Shown here piece by piece: positions 34,844 through 42,717 of a DNA stretch of 53,995 nucleotides; position 1 is the first letter of the stretch, and every line of letters begins with the position of its first letter. The translations under genes and the position numbers were made by a program. Below the pieces are notes generated by a model that saw only the letters and a program-made list of their open reading frames with translations, did not search any database and was not told where the DNA came from. The stretch comes from Clostridia bacterium (lineage in GTDB: Bacteria > Bacillota > Clostridia > Christensenellales > CAG-138). The stretch lies in NCBI GenBank assembly GCA_003246365.1, contig QKAN01000124.1:1-53995 (forward strand). The letters run 5' to 3'.

Positions 34844-35460
34844 GTTTTTCAATTATAATCGAGCATCTCCTGATGGTTGTTGCAGCCGTGTTTTGTTCCA
34901 TCATTGTTGGGTTGCCGCTTGGCATAGCGTCTTACTTCTTTCCGCGTGGAAGGAGAACGATCCTGTTCATTGCGGATGTGCTGCAAACGGTTCCTTCGCT
35001 GGCGCTACTGGGCATCATCATGATTTTCGTGGGCGCCGGCAAGATGACCGTTATCATCGGCATCACCTTATATTCGCTTCTGCCGATTGTTCGAAACACA
35101 TATCTCGGCTTGTCGGAAGTTGATCCCGGCGTCAAAGAAGCAGCGCGCGGCATGGGAATGAGTCCTTTTTACAGGTTGATCAAGGTAGAATTGCCGCTTG
35201 CTTTCCCGGTTATTTTTACAGGCATTCGAATTGCTACCGTAAACGCGATTGGCACGGTCGTCTTCGCCGCTTCGGTTGGCGGCGGCGGACTCGGCGCCAT
35301 TATTTACAAGGGGATTCGCGTTATGAATATGAAATGGATCGCCTTTGGAACACTGTCTTTGATGGCGATGGCAATTTTGTTTGACGTTGTAATGGGGGTC
35401 ATTGAAACACGGTTGAACCGGAAGTTCTCCGGCCCGTCATTAAAAACAGTTTCGGAATAA
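34840..35460 (+). CDS. Osmoprotectant ABC permease 2 (OpuCD-like)
   Basis: 206 residues, about six helices, EAA loop VKEAARGMGMSPFYRLIKVELPLAFP. Companion of the first permease; AAGGAG eight bases before the ATG. Two short permeases around a single ATPase is the usual OpuB/OpuC arrangement. Confidence 0.92.
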   Translation: MSFSIIIEHLLMVVAAVFCSIIVGLPLGIASYFFPRGRRTILFIADVLQTVPSLALLGIIMIFVGAGKMTVIIGITLYSLLPIVRNTYLGLSEVDPGVKEAARGMGMSPFYRLIKVELPLAFPVIFTGIRIATVNAIGTVVFAASVGGGGLGAIIYKGIRVMNMKWIAFGTLSLMAMAILFDVVMGVIETRLNRKFSGPSLKTVSE

Positions 35461-35464
35461 AGAC

Positions 35465-35512
35465 GCAGTGAACCACTGCTGAAAGAAAAGAGATGATTGC
35501 GGAAAAACCGCA
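35465..35512 (+). other. Two small hairpins before the binding-protein gene
   Basis: GCAGTG-AAC-CACTGC (35465-35479) and TGCGG-AAAAA-CCGCA (35498-35512), in an 85-base gap that otherwise holds the ribosome binding site. Possible mRNA processing or stability elements. Confidence 0.4.
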
Positions 35513-35545
35513 TTACGGTTTATTAAAAAAGAAAGGATAGGGAAA

Positions 35546-36475
35546 ATGAAGAAAAAATTTCTATCAATTGCACTTGCGACTATGTTGCTGATTTCAGTCT
35601 TTGCGATGTTTGGATGCGCAAAGAAGGCGGACACAGAGTTGACTGTTTATGAAGGAGACTATTCTGAAGTAACGCTTGCGCATTATCTCGTGAAATATCT
35701 GGTTGAGGATCATACCGATCTAACCGTTAATGTGAAAGACCAGATGTCACTGACGAATCAGTTTAAGGAAGCGACTTCGGATGATCCGAGCTGTGATATT
35801 TTGCTCAACTATGACGGCACACTCTTGAGCCAATGGCTGCAGCAGGATGTTTCCGTTATTCCGGAGGGAACCAGCTTGTATGATTATGTAGAAGCAAACA
35901 TCAAGGAACAGTTTGGCGCAGACCTGCTTGGCAAAGTCGGCTTGAACAATACGTATGCGATTGCAGTTATGCCGGAAACCGCTGAGGAGTATGGTCTTGA
36001 AACATGCAGCGACTTAATTCCCGTTGCATCCGAATTGACCTTTGGAGCGGAAGCCAACTTCTTTACAGAAGAGTTCACCGATCGCTATTGGTCGTTTGTT
36101 GAAGCATACGGCTTGACGTTTGCGGATTACTCTTCTATCGACATCAATTTGAAGTATACGGCGATTGCGAACGGCAACTTCGACGTGACCGAGGTTTATA
36201 CCACGGATGGCCTAAACCGTAAGTATGGTTTGGTTGTTTTAACAGACGACCTGAACTTTTTTCCGGAATACAACGGCGTTTATGTTGTGCGTGAAGGATT
36301 GTTTGACGATTACGCCAGCGTCGCACCGAATCTGAAAGAGGTTCTTGAAATGCTGACCGGACAGATCAGCAGCGAGGATATGTCCAACATGACATATGCC
36401 GTTGATGTGGAAGAAATGAGTCCGGCTGATGTCGCGCACGACTTCCTGCTTTCCAAAGGGTTAATCGAATCCTAA
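35546..36475 (+). CDS. Osmoprotectant-binding lipoprotein (OpuCC-like)
   Basis: 309 residues with a lipoprotein signal (FAMFGC, Cys24) and an OpuAC-type ligand-binding domain (about 30-305; TVYEGDYSEVTLAHYLVKYL at its start, VVLTDDLNFFPEYNGVYVVRE near the middle to end). It captures a quaternary ammonium compound or similar solute for the permeases. The ligand cannot be fixed; the aromatic cage residues would need a structure. AAGGATAGGG precedes the ATG and a terminator follows. Confidence 0.88.
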   Translation: MKKKFLSIALATMLLISVFAMFGCAKKADTELTVYEGDYSEVTLAHYLVKYLVEDHTDLTVNVKDQMSLTNQFKEATSDDPSCDILLNYDGTLLSQWLQQDVSVIPEGTSLYDYVEANIKEQFGADLLGKVGLNNTYAIAVMPETAEEYGLETCSDLIPVASELTFGAEANFFTEEFTDRYWSFVEAYGLTFADYSSIDINLKYTAIANGNFDVTEVYTTDGLNRKYGLVVLTDDLNFFPEYNGVYVVREGLFDDYASVAPNLKEVLEMLTGQISSEDMSNMTYAVDVEEMSPADVAHDFLLSKGLIES

Positions 36476-36496
36476 AGAAAACGCAATCAAATGATC

Positions 36497-36530
36497 AAAG
36501 CCACCCGTTTTTCGGGTGGCTTTATTTCTT
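36497..36530 (+). terminator. Osmoprotectant operon terminator
   Basis: Perfect 11-bp stem AAAGCCACCCG / CGGGTGGCTTT, TTTTT loop, then ATTTCTT. The A residues at the left also give a T run on the minus strand, so it may serve the convergent kinase gene. Confidence 0.88.
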
Positions 36531-36602
36531 GCTATGAATATCAACAAGTTTTACTTCTTTAGTTTTGAAGTCCAGCAAATTAATGCTAATTTGAAAATGC
36601 GA

Positions 36603-37625
36603 TTATCGTTGCACACGTCCGCTTCCGTCACCGGAAGCCAATTTGTTTACTTCGCTTTCGGAGACGAGGCAGAAGTCATATTCCATCGTTTGCTTGAGGC
36701 AACTGGCGGCAACCGCAAATTCGACGGCTTTCGCTGTGTCCATGCCGCGCATCAGGGCATAAATCAAACCTCCGGCAAAGGAATCTCCGCCGCCCACCCG
36801 ATCGACAAGATGGATCGGATACGATTTGGAAAACACGAACTCACTACCGTCGTAAAGCATGGCGGCCCAATCGTTATCGCTTGCAGAGATGCTCTTTCGC
36901 AGCGTAATCGCCACCTTTTGACAACCGAACTGGGATGCAATTTCTTTGGCAACCTGACGATATCCGTCCTGCGATAATTTACCGCTGTTCACATCCGTAT
37001 CAACGGGACGGATGCCGAACACATCGGCCGCGTCTTCTTCGTTGGCAATGCAGATATCCACATATGGCATTAGCGACCGCATGACTTGGTTTGCTTTTTC
37101 TCTGCTCCAGAGTTTACCGCGATAATTCAAATCGCAACTAACCGTTAACCCCAGCTTTTTTGCTGTTTTTGCCGCGTCTAAACAAGCTTTCGTGGCAGAA
37201 TCGCTTAGCGCGGGAGTAATGCCGGTAAAGTGGAACCATTCTGCGCCGGAAAAGATGGATTCCCAGTCATATTCTGTTGGGTCGGCTTCCGAAATGGCAG
37301 AATGTTTACGATCGTAAATAACCTTTGAAGGACGCTGGGAAGCGCCTTTTTCGACAAAATAAATGCCCAAGCGCTCGCCGCCGCGGAGGATTCGGCTTGT
37401 GTCTACGCCGTAGCGTCGCAGGCTGTTGACGGCGCTTTGCCCGATTTCATTTTCGGGAACTTTGCTGACAACCGCCGCATCGATACCAAGGTTTGCAACA
37501 GCGACCGCAACGTTTGCCTCGCCGCCTGCATAAGAAGCAAAAAAACTGTCTGCTTGCACAAAACGCAGATGATCGGGCGGGTTAAGACGCAGCATGATTT
37601 CTCCGAACGTGACCAGTTTTTTCAT
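36603..37625 (-). CDS. kdgK: 2-keto-3-deoxygluconate/galactonate kinase (PfkB family)
   Basis: 340 residues of the ribokinase/PfkB family: N-terminal glycine motif YAGGEANVAVAVANLG (about 32-47) and C-terminal ATP/base motif GGGDSFAGG with catalytic Asp281. It resembles KdgK rather than the hexokinase-like DgoK. It should convert a 2-keto-3-deoxy sugar acid to its 6-phosphate, the substrate of the aldolase encoded just upstream. Start is coupled to the aldolase stop (ATGA) with AAGGAG before it. With a D-galactonate dehydratase in the operon, the 2-keto-3-deoxygalactonate epimer is the likely substrate. Confidence 0.86.
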   Translation of the reverse strand: MKKLVTFGEIMLRLNPPDHLRFVQADSFFASYAGGEANVAVAVANLGIDAAVVSKVPENEIGQSAVNSLRRYGVDTSRILRGGERLGIYFVEKGASQRPSKVIYDRKHSAISEADPTEYDWESIFSGAEWFHFTGITPALSDSATKACLDAAKTAKKLGLTVSCDLNYRGKLWSREKANQVMRSLMPYVDICIANEEDAADVFGIRPVDTDVNSGKLSQDGYRQVAKEIASQFGCQKVAITLRKSISASDNDWAAMLYDGSEFVFSKSYPIHLVDRVGGGDSFAGGLIYALMRGMDTAKAVEFAVAASCLKQTMEYDFCLVSESEVNKLASGDGSGRVQR

Positions 37626-38296
37626 TTTAGTTCTCCTTTATCAAACGCGCGCGCAACGGAAACGTATTGGGCGGCATTCGCGATCAGCTTTTCTCGGTTT
37701 CTGTCGCGAATCAAGTCGCGGTTGGTCAGCGACCCGCCAATGCCCGCGCCCACGCAACCGGCGGATAAAAATGCGCCGAAATTTGTGGCATTTACGCCGC
37801 CGACGGCGAGGAATTTTACATGACTGATCGGGGCGGAGATGTTTTTAATGTAATCCGCACCCAGACTGCCGACGGGAAAAAGCTTAACAAAATCGGCTCC
37901 CGCATAATGCGCCGAAACTACCTCGCTTGGGGTCATACAACCGGGAATGGAAACGAGTCCGAGTGATTTTGTATGGCGGATGATATCCACATCGCAGTTC
38001 GGGGAAATGATCAAGCTTGCGCCTGCGCTTTCGGCAGCGTCTGCCTGGGATTTGGTCAGCACAGTACCTGCGCCGCAGATGCAATCATTGCCAAATCGCT
38101 GGATAATCGAACGGATTGCAAGCGCCGTTTTCTCCTCGCAGTTGACATCCTGCTGATCAAACGTGACTTCCATGGTTGAAATACCCGCTTCAATCAGTGT
38201 TTCCGCCAGAAACAGCAAATCGTCGCCGTAGATTTTACGGACGATCGCGATGATGCGCTGCTGCTCGATCTGTTCGCGAATTTTTTCTGATTGCAT
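37622..38296 (-). CDS. KDPG/KDPGal aldolase
   Basis: 224 residues of the Eda/DgoA class I aldolase family. It has IIAIVR near 15-20, Glu43 in STMEVTF, and the Schiff-base Lys138 in DFVKLFP, followed by the phosphate-binding GGVNATNFGAFLSAG region. Product is pyruvate plus glyceraldehyde 3-phosphate. Upstream in-frame codons exist, but the chosen ATG at 38296 has AGGAGG nearby and gives the family length. Whether it prefers the gluco or galacto substrate is open; the operon favours the galacto form. Confidence 0.9.
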   Translation of the reverse strand: MQSEKIREQIEQQRIIAIVRKIYGDDLLFLAETLIEAGISTMEVTFDQQDVNCEEKTALAIRSIIQRFGNDCICGAGTVLTKSQADAAESAGASLIISPNCDVDIIRHTKSLGLVSIPGCMTPSEVVSAHYAGADFVKLFPVGSLGADYIKNISAPISHVKFLAVGGVNATNFGAFLSAGCVGAGIGGSLTNRDLIRDRNREKLIANAAQYVSVARAFDKGELK

Positions 38297-38337
38297 GATA
38301 TAGAGCCTCCTTCTGAGTTGTGTGCTTTTTTTGTATT

Positions 38338-39417
38338 TTATGGAAGATGAACACTCCCGATATTTATGAGTGCAAGCGTTTCTTTCATAATGATGCTGCA
38401 TTCAACGCGCGTGTCCTGCGCGGTAATGGTGCGTGTACCTGAAAGCAATTCCGCGAGCATCACAATGGCACGATACCATTCTTCAGCCGGCTTTTGATAA
38501 ATGGTTGCGCCTACGATATCTTGTTTGATCAGCTCCGGCAAAGCGGATGTATGCTCGTGCCCGAACACTTTCACTCTTCCCCCAAGATTTGCATCCCGTA
38601 CGGCAAGCGCGGCCTGATCAAAAAAGCCGTTGCTGACGTAGATGGCGTCAAGGGTTGGGAACATTTGGAGCGCATCTTTGGCGGAGGCATACACATGGCT
38701 GCGGATATCTTCGTCTGTTACTCCGGAAACCGGCATTACCTTCAATAAATTGAGCCCCGGAAGACTTTGACTGATTTTGCTCAATACGCCTGCGATGCGG
38801 CGCTGCGTTCCGTTAAAATTGTAGTTTGGAGCCAGCAACACAATGTTGCATTTATCTCCGCAAAACAGAGAAATCAATCGTGCAGCAAGATTGCCTAGCA
38901 AAAAATCATCCGGACCAAGATGAAACGCGCAACGGCTCACCGAAGCGGTCGGGTTGACAACGGTTGCATACGGAACGTTTTCTGGTATATGGCGCTCAAT
39001 TTGATCGGCGGAGGAATCGTCTACGGATGTGAACAGCAGTCCATTTACCCCTTCCGCGATCAATTTGTCGATGGAAGCGATTTGATCCAAAACATCGTAT
39101 GTTTCGGTATAATCGATAAGCAATTCTACGCCAAAGGGAAGCAGCTTGCTGCGGGCCAGCTCAATGCCCGCAGGAATTTCCGACCAGAAGTCGCTGTCGA
39201 CCTTTGGGTAGGTGATACCGATGCGCAGATTGCTTTTTCGGTTGACCAACGCCCGCGCAATCTGGCTTGGACTATATTGCAGCTTGTTGACGGCGGCAAG
39301 CACCGCTTTCTTGTTTGCATCGGAAACGCGGCCGCGATTGTGTAAAACGCGGTCTACTGTTCCGATTGAAACACCGGCTTCTTTTGCGACGTCCTTAATT
39401 GTTGACTGCAGTGCCAT
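38338..39417 (-). CDS. LacI-family regulator of the sugar-acid module
   Basis: 359 residues from ATG 39417, which puts the HTH (STIKDVAKEAGVSIGTVDRVLHNRGRVS) at the extreme N-terminus as usual; the longer upstream frame is not needed. The effector domain (about 65-340) is a ribose-binding-protein-like sensor, with DNANLGG-type and TRI-type regions typical of LacI proteins that sense monosaccharides. It lies inside the catabolic operon and probably controls the divergent promoters at 42469-42590. Unusually, it is the fourth gene of the unit rather than at an end. Confidence 0.9.
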   Translation of the reverse strand: MALQSTIKDVAKEAGVSIGTVDRVLHNRGRVSDANKKAVLAAVNKLQYSPSQIARALVNRKSNLRIGITYPKVDSDFWSEIPAGIELARSKLLPFGVELLIDYTETYDVLDQIASIDKLIAEGVNGLLFTSVDDSSADQIERHIPENVPYATVVNPTASVSRCAFHLGPDDFLLGNLAARLISLFCGDKCNIVLLAPNYNFNGTQRRIAGVLSKISQSLPGLNLLKVMPVSGVTDEDIRSHVYASAKDALQMFPTLDAIYVSNGFFDQAALAVRDANLGGRVKVFGHEHTSALPELIKQDIVGATIYQKPAEEWYRAIVMLAELLSGTRTITAQDTRVECSIIMKETLALINIGSVHLP

Positions 39418-39467
39418 ACGTAACTGCCCCCATCCACGAAAGATATCAATATTATATACAGATTTGA

Positions 39468-40340
39468 CTATACAACTGTAATAAATTCTTGTTTTCCATA
39501 GCCAATGTTTTTTGCGTAGAAACAGGATCCTCCGAGAGAAGCTCCGTTCTCGGCGGAGCATATAGACGCGCTTGTTACAAATGCGTCAGAAAGGGTAGAC
39601 CCGCCAAAGCAAATGCTGGAGCATTGCTTCGCGCCGATTTCATATTCGGAAATCTGCTCTCCGTCTGGCGTGCAAACAATCACCTTTGCTCCACCCCAGA
39701 GAACGATCCAAAGATTACCGAATTTATCCACCGTCATCCCGTCCGGATCGATGGAAGGATCCAAGGAAAGCACGATTCGCGGGTTGCGCAGCGGACCATC
39801 CGGCGTATAATCGTATGCCGTAATAACGGAAGGAACAGAATCGGTGTGATAAAGCGTCCGTCCGTCGGGCGAGAACCCCATACCGTTGGAAATTTGCAGG
39901 TGATCCAGTAAAACTTCCGGATTTTTTCCGGCGGAAAAACGATACAGTTTGCCTTGCGTGTTATTGGCTCGTTTCGAACCGGAAAGCAGATTGCCTGCCG
40001 GATCGGCAATTGCATCGTTAAAGCGTTCGCCTGCATCGAAAGGTACGTTCCAGAGCGGGGTTGAGAAGACAGCAAAAGAGTTTTCACATCTTTTTGCGAG
40101 GAGCACACCTGCTTCGGTGAACAATATTAAGTCGCTTTGTTGATCGACCAGAAACGCTCCAATCTGATGGGGTGTTTCCAGAACGGTTCGGATTTGTTTG
40201 GTATCTGGCGCATACGCATAGATGATGCCGCGCAGAATATCCGTCCAGAAGAATTCTCCTGTCCGTTTATACCAGACAGGGTTCTCACCGAGCAGGCAAT
40301 CCGGCGAGAGAATATCATGAAACGCTTTTGCGTCTGTCAT
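39468..40340 (-). CDS. SMP-30/gluconolactonase-family lactonase
   Basis: 290 residues, six-bladed propeller family. The metal site is marked by GENPVW (N-terminal Glu), RFNDAIADPAGN, SNGMGFSPDGRTLYHTDS and DPDGMTVDKFGNLWI. It should open the sugar-acid lactone formed by the dehydrogenase. Its ATG overlaps (ATGA) the stop of a decayed tail of a dehydratase gene, described at 40337-40438. No signal peptide, so it acts in the cytoplasm. Substrate is probably D-galactono-lactone by context. Confidence 0.87.
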   Translation of the reverse strand: MTDAKAFHDILSPDCLLGENPVWYKRTGEFFWTDILRGIIYAYAPDTKQIRTVLETPHQIGAFLVDQQSDLILFTEAGVLLAKRCENSFAVFSTPLWNVPFDAGERFNDAIADPAGNLLSGSKRANNTQGKLYRFSAGKNPEVLLDHLQISNGMGFSPDGRTLYHTDSVPSVITAYDYTPDGPLRNPRIVLSLDPSIDPDGMTVDKFGNLWIVLWGGAKVIVCTPDGEQISEYEIGAKQCSSICFGGSTLSDAFVTSASICSAENGASLGGSCFYAKNIGYGKQEFITVV

Positions 40341-40438
40341 TCTGTAACGTTACCGCCTTTCCGATAGAACTTCTGATTTTTCTGGTTTTCATTCTTAACG
40401 TTTTGCATCTCGGACAGAGCATCTGGTTTTTTCGGGGG
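40337..40438 (-). pseudogene. Relic of a second dehydratase C-terminus
   Basis: Directly after the galactonate dehydratase stop, in the same frame, 33 codons read PPKKPDALSEM... and end in KNQKFYRKGGNVTE. The intact gene ends ...VREMAKEGHNWKNQMFYLEDGSVTEW, so EM, KNQ-FY, G and VTE line up at the same spacing. The DNA also matches in part (GATAGAAC-TCTGATTTTT on the plus strand in both). It is the tail of a former tandem or replaced copy; its stop still overlaps the lactonase start. Confidence 0.75.
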
Positions 40439-41587
40439 TTACCATTCAGTAACGCTGCCGTCCTCCAGATAGAACATCTGATTTTTCCAGTTATGTCCTT
40501 CCTTTGCCATTTCGCGCACGGATGCTTCGTTTACATCCACGCCGAGTCCCGGGTTTGTCAGCAGTTTGATGAAGCCGTTTTCATATTGAAATGCTTCGGG
40601 GTTCTGGATGTAGCGGGACATTTCGTTGCCTTGGTTATATGCCATGCCGAGGCTTTGTTCCTGGATGCAAGCGTTAATCGATGTAAAATCGACTTGTAAA
40701 CAAGACGCCAGCGCAACGGGACCCAACGGGCAATGCGGAGCAAGCGCAACGTCGAAAGCTTCCGCCATTGCGGCGATGCGGCGCACTTCGGAGATGCCGC
40801 CCGCATGACTTAAATCCGGTTGAATGATATCAACATATCCTTTTTGCAGCATATTTTTAAATCCCCAGCGGGTGAAGTTCCTCTCGCCGGTGGCAAGCGG
40901 GATACTGCTGCAGGCATGCAGTTCTGCGAATGCTTCTTCGTTTTCTACCAGAACCGGCTCTTCAACAAACAAGATGCGATACGGTTCAATCTCTTTGAGC
41001 AGGGTCTTGGCCATTGCCTTGTGCGGACGACCGTGAAAATCGATGGCAATACCAAATTCGTTTCCGACCGCATCTCGGATGGCCTGCAGCTTTTCGCAAA
41101 GCAGATCGATTTCTTTATAGTCGCTGATCCAGCCAACGGCGTTTGTGCCAAACATCTTTACGTTTCGAAAACCGCGTTGCTTTTTATCCAGCGCGCTGCG
41201 GGCGGCCTCCTCGGCAGAAGTGGAGTCAATCCAGCTGTACATCTCCATTTTGTCGCGTACTTTGCCGCCCAAAGCCTCGTAAACGGGAATGCCAAGCGCT
41301 TTTGCCTTGATATCCCACATGGCTTGGTCGATGCCGGAAATTGCGCTGGTCAATACCGGGCCGCCGCGGTAAAATCCGCCGCGATAGAGGGTTTGCCAAA
41401 GATTTTCAACGTTTCGCGGATCACTCCCGATGATCAACTCTGATAGTTCGTGTACGCACGCCTCGGTTGTTGCGGCTTTTCCCTCAACAACGGGTTCACC
41501 CCAACCGATAATTCCATCATCTGTTTCCAAACGGAGCAACAACCAGCGGGGGATGATTCGAAATGTTTCAAGTTTTGTAATTTTCAT
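40439..41587 (-). CDS. dgoD: D-galactonate dehydratase
   Basis: 382 residues of the enolase superfamily, DgoD type. MKITKLETFRIIPRWLLLRL, GWGEPVVEGKA, LYRGGFYRGGPVL and the C-terminal LAPHCPLGPVALASCLQ block all match E. coli-type D-galactonate dehydratase as I know it. Metal and base residues are visible in AIDFHGRPHKA (Asp, His), FVEEPV (Glu) and TGERNF (Glu). Converts D-galactonate to 2-keto-3-deoxygalactonate. Coupled to the SDR gene by an ATGA overlap. Confidence 0.93.
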   Translation of the reverse strand: MKITKLETFRIIPRWLLLRLETDDGIIGWGEPVVEGKAATTEACVHELSELIIGSDPRNVENLWQTLYRGGFYRGGPVLTSAISGIDQAMWDIKAKALGIPVYEALGGKVRDKMEMYSWIDSTSAEEAARSALDKKQRGFRNVKMFGTNAVGWISDYKEIDLLCEKLQAIRDAVGNEFGIAIDFHGRPHKAMAKTLLKEIEPYRILFVEEPVLVENEEAFAELHACSSIPLATGERNFTRWGFKNMLQKGYVDIIQPDLSHAGGISEVRRIAAMAEAFDVALAPHCPLGPVALASCLQVDFTSINACIQEQSLGMAYNQGNEMSRYIQNPEAFQYENGFIKLLTNPGLGVDVNEASVREMAKEGHNWKNQMFYLEDGSVTEW

Positions 41588-42363
41588 TTGTCATTCGCTC
41601 CGTAATAGTCGTTTTCCGGTAGAATCGGCAGCAAGGCGCCGCCGTCGATGGTGATACAGTTGCCGGTCATATAGGAACATGCGTCCGAGGCTGTGAATCG
41701 AACAATTTTTGCAATTTCTTCCGGTTCGGCAAACCGCTTGAGCGGAATACGGGGTTTGGCGAGCTGTACTGGATGATCTTTCGGCCAGTCTACGTCGGTA
41801 TAGCCCGGGGCGATGGTGATCACGCGGATGCCGTATGGCGCAAGCTCCATTGCCGCGCTCTTTCCGAATTTTGTCAGCGCGGCTTTTGTTGGGCCGTAAA
41901 TACTTGCCTGCGGCCAGCAGCCGTCAACATGGTTGGAAGAAATATTGATGATTACACCCTGTTTCTTGTGTTCTACCATATTGCGCGCGGCATACTGTGT
42001 TCCGAAATACGCACCCTTCCAATCGCTGAAGGTTAGCTCCATCCATTGTTCTTCGGTTACTTCAAGAAAGGGGTAAAACTTGCTTAGGCCTGCGTTGTTT
42101 ACCATCAGGTCAATCGGACCGATCTTCTCAAAAAACGTATCAAACGCCGATTGTAACTGCGCGCAATTGCCAATATCCGCCTGAATTGGTATCGCTTTGC
42201 CGCCAGAAGCGTTGATTTCGTCGCAAACCAACTGCGCGCCGGATTTGCTGTGCAGATAGTTTACGCCGACGGCATAACCATTTTTACCAAGTTCCAATGC
42301 GATAGCGCGTCCAATGCCGCGTCCAGCGCCGGTAATAAAGGCTGTTTTCTGTGCCAAGAGCAT
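41584..42363 (-). CDS. SDR-family sugar dehydrogenase
   Basis: 259 residues. The classic SDR cofactor motif TGAGRGIGRAI (about 11-21), NNAG (about 90-93), catalytic Ser in ISSN (about 142), and YGPTK (Tyr and Lys, about 157-161) are present. As first gene of the operon, before galactonate dehydratase and lactonase, it is the likely NAD(P)-dependent aldose dehydrogenase (D-galactose to galactonolactone). SDRs are promiscuous in annotation, so the sugar is inferred only from neighbours. Promoter at 42469-42497. Confidence 0.83.
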   Translation of the reverse strand: MLLAQKTAFITGAGRGIGRAIALELGKNGYAVGVNYLHSKSGAQLVCDEINASGGKAIPIQADIGNCAQLQSAFDTFFEKIGPIDLMVNNAGLSKFYPFLEVTEEQWMELTFSDWKGAYFGTQYAARNMVEHKKQGVIINISSNHVDGCWPQASIYGPTKAALTKFGKSAAMELAPYGIRVITIAPGYTDVDWPKDHPVQLAKPRIPLKRFAEPEEIAKIVRFTASDACSYMTGNCITIDGGALLPILPENDYYGANDK

Positions 42364-42468
42364 TCACCCCGATATTCATATTTGTTTGAGACTGTTTGAA
42401 TCACGTCTATGTGTACGATAACGCAAATGAATTAAAAAAATGAGCGGATTACGCCTGCTTTCAAGCTC

Positions 42469-42497
42469 AGTATAAAGTTGTACTTTTAAAAAGTCAA
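42469..42497 (-). promoter_or_regulatory. Promoter of the SDR-dgoD-lactonase operon
   Basis: On the minus strand, TTGACT (42492-42497), 17-base spacer, TATACT (42469-42474). About 105 bases upstream of the SDR start codon. Confidence 0.75.
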
Positions 42498-42510
42498 CTA
42501 TTGAATCTGA

Positions 42511-42532
42511 TAAACGACATCTAAACGACATC
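42511..42532. repeat. Tandem 11-bp repeat between divergent promoters
   Basis: TAAACGACATC occurs twice head to tail (42511-42521, 42522-42532), followed by the related GAAACGCG and AAAACGCATC. With an 11-bp period (one helical turn), it may be an activator or regulator binding array serving both promoters. Confidence 0.55.
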
Positions 42533-42561
42533 GAAACGCGAAAACGCATCTAAATTTTGTG

Positions 42562-42590
42562 TTGACAAGCGTTTGACGGGTCGATATAAT
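42562..42590 (+). promoter_or_regulatory. Consensus promoter of the sugar importer operon
   Basis: TTGACA (42562-42567), a 17-base spacer and TATAAT (42585-42590), a full match to the sigma-A consensus. The palindrome-like CAAGCGTTTG in the spacer, with the central CG common in LacI-family operators, could keep so strong a promoter repressed. Confidence 0.82.
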
Positions 42591-42717
42591 GCGAACTGTA
42601 GACAACACTCTGCAAAATTCAGATTCATTTTAGTATCATTTTTTTATTTCTAAGTTTTAGAACCTCTTTATTTTTCCAAAAAGCGTTAACGTACACGCAT
42701 CTCAAGGGGTAAATTAC

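Larger units (their letters stand above)
42364..42717. other. Divergent control region of the sugar module
   Basis: 354 bases between the catabolic operon (minus) and the importer operon (plus). It holds two near-consensus promoters facing apart, with a tandem repeat between them and LacI-operator-like palindromes CAAGCGTTTG (42566-42575, in the spacer of the plus promoter) and GCTTTCAAGC (42458-42467, at the minus start point). The plus leader from ~42597 to 42717 shows no strong structure to my eye. Confidence 0.6.

Noticed and set aside
38338-39561. A 407-residue form of the LacI regulator
   Set aside because: The extra 48 residues are Arg/Lys/Tyr-rich, overlap the lactonase gene end and lie before the helix-turn-helix, which is at the very N-terminus in this family.
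42511-42532. CRISPR-like repeat
   Set aside because: Only two 11-bp units without spacers; more likely a regulator binding array.
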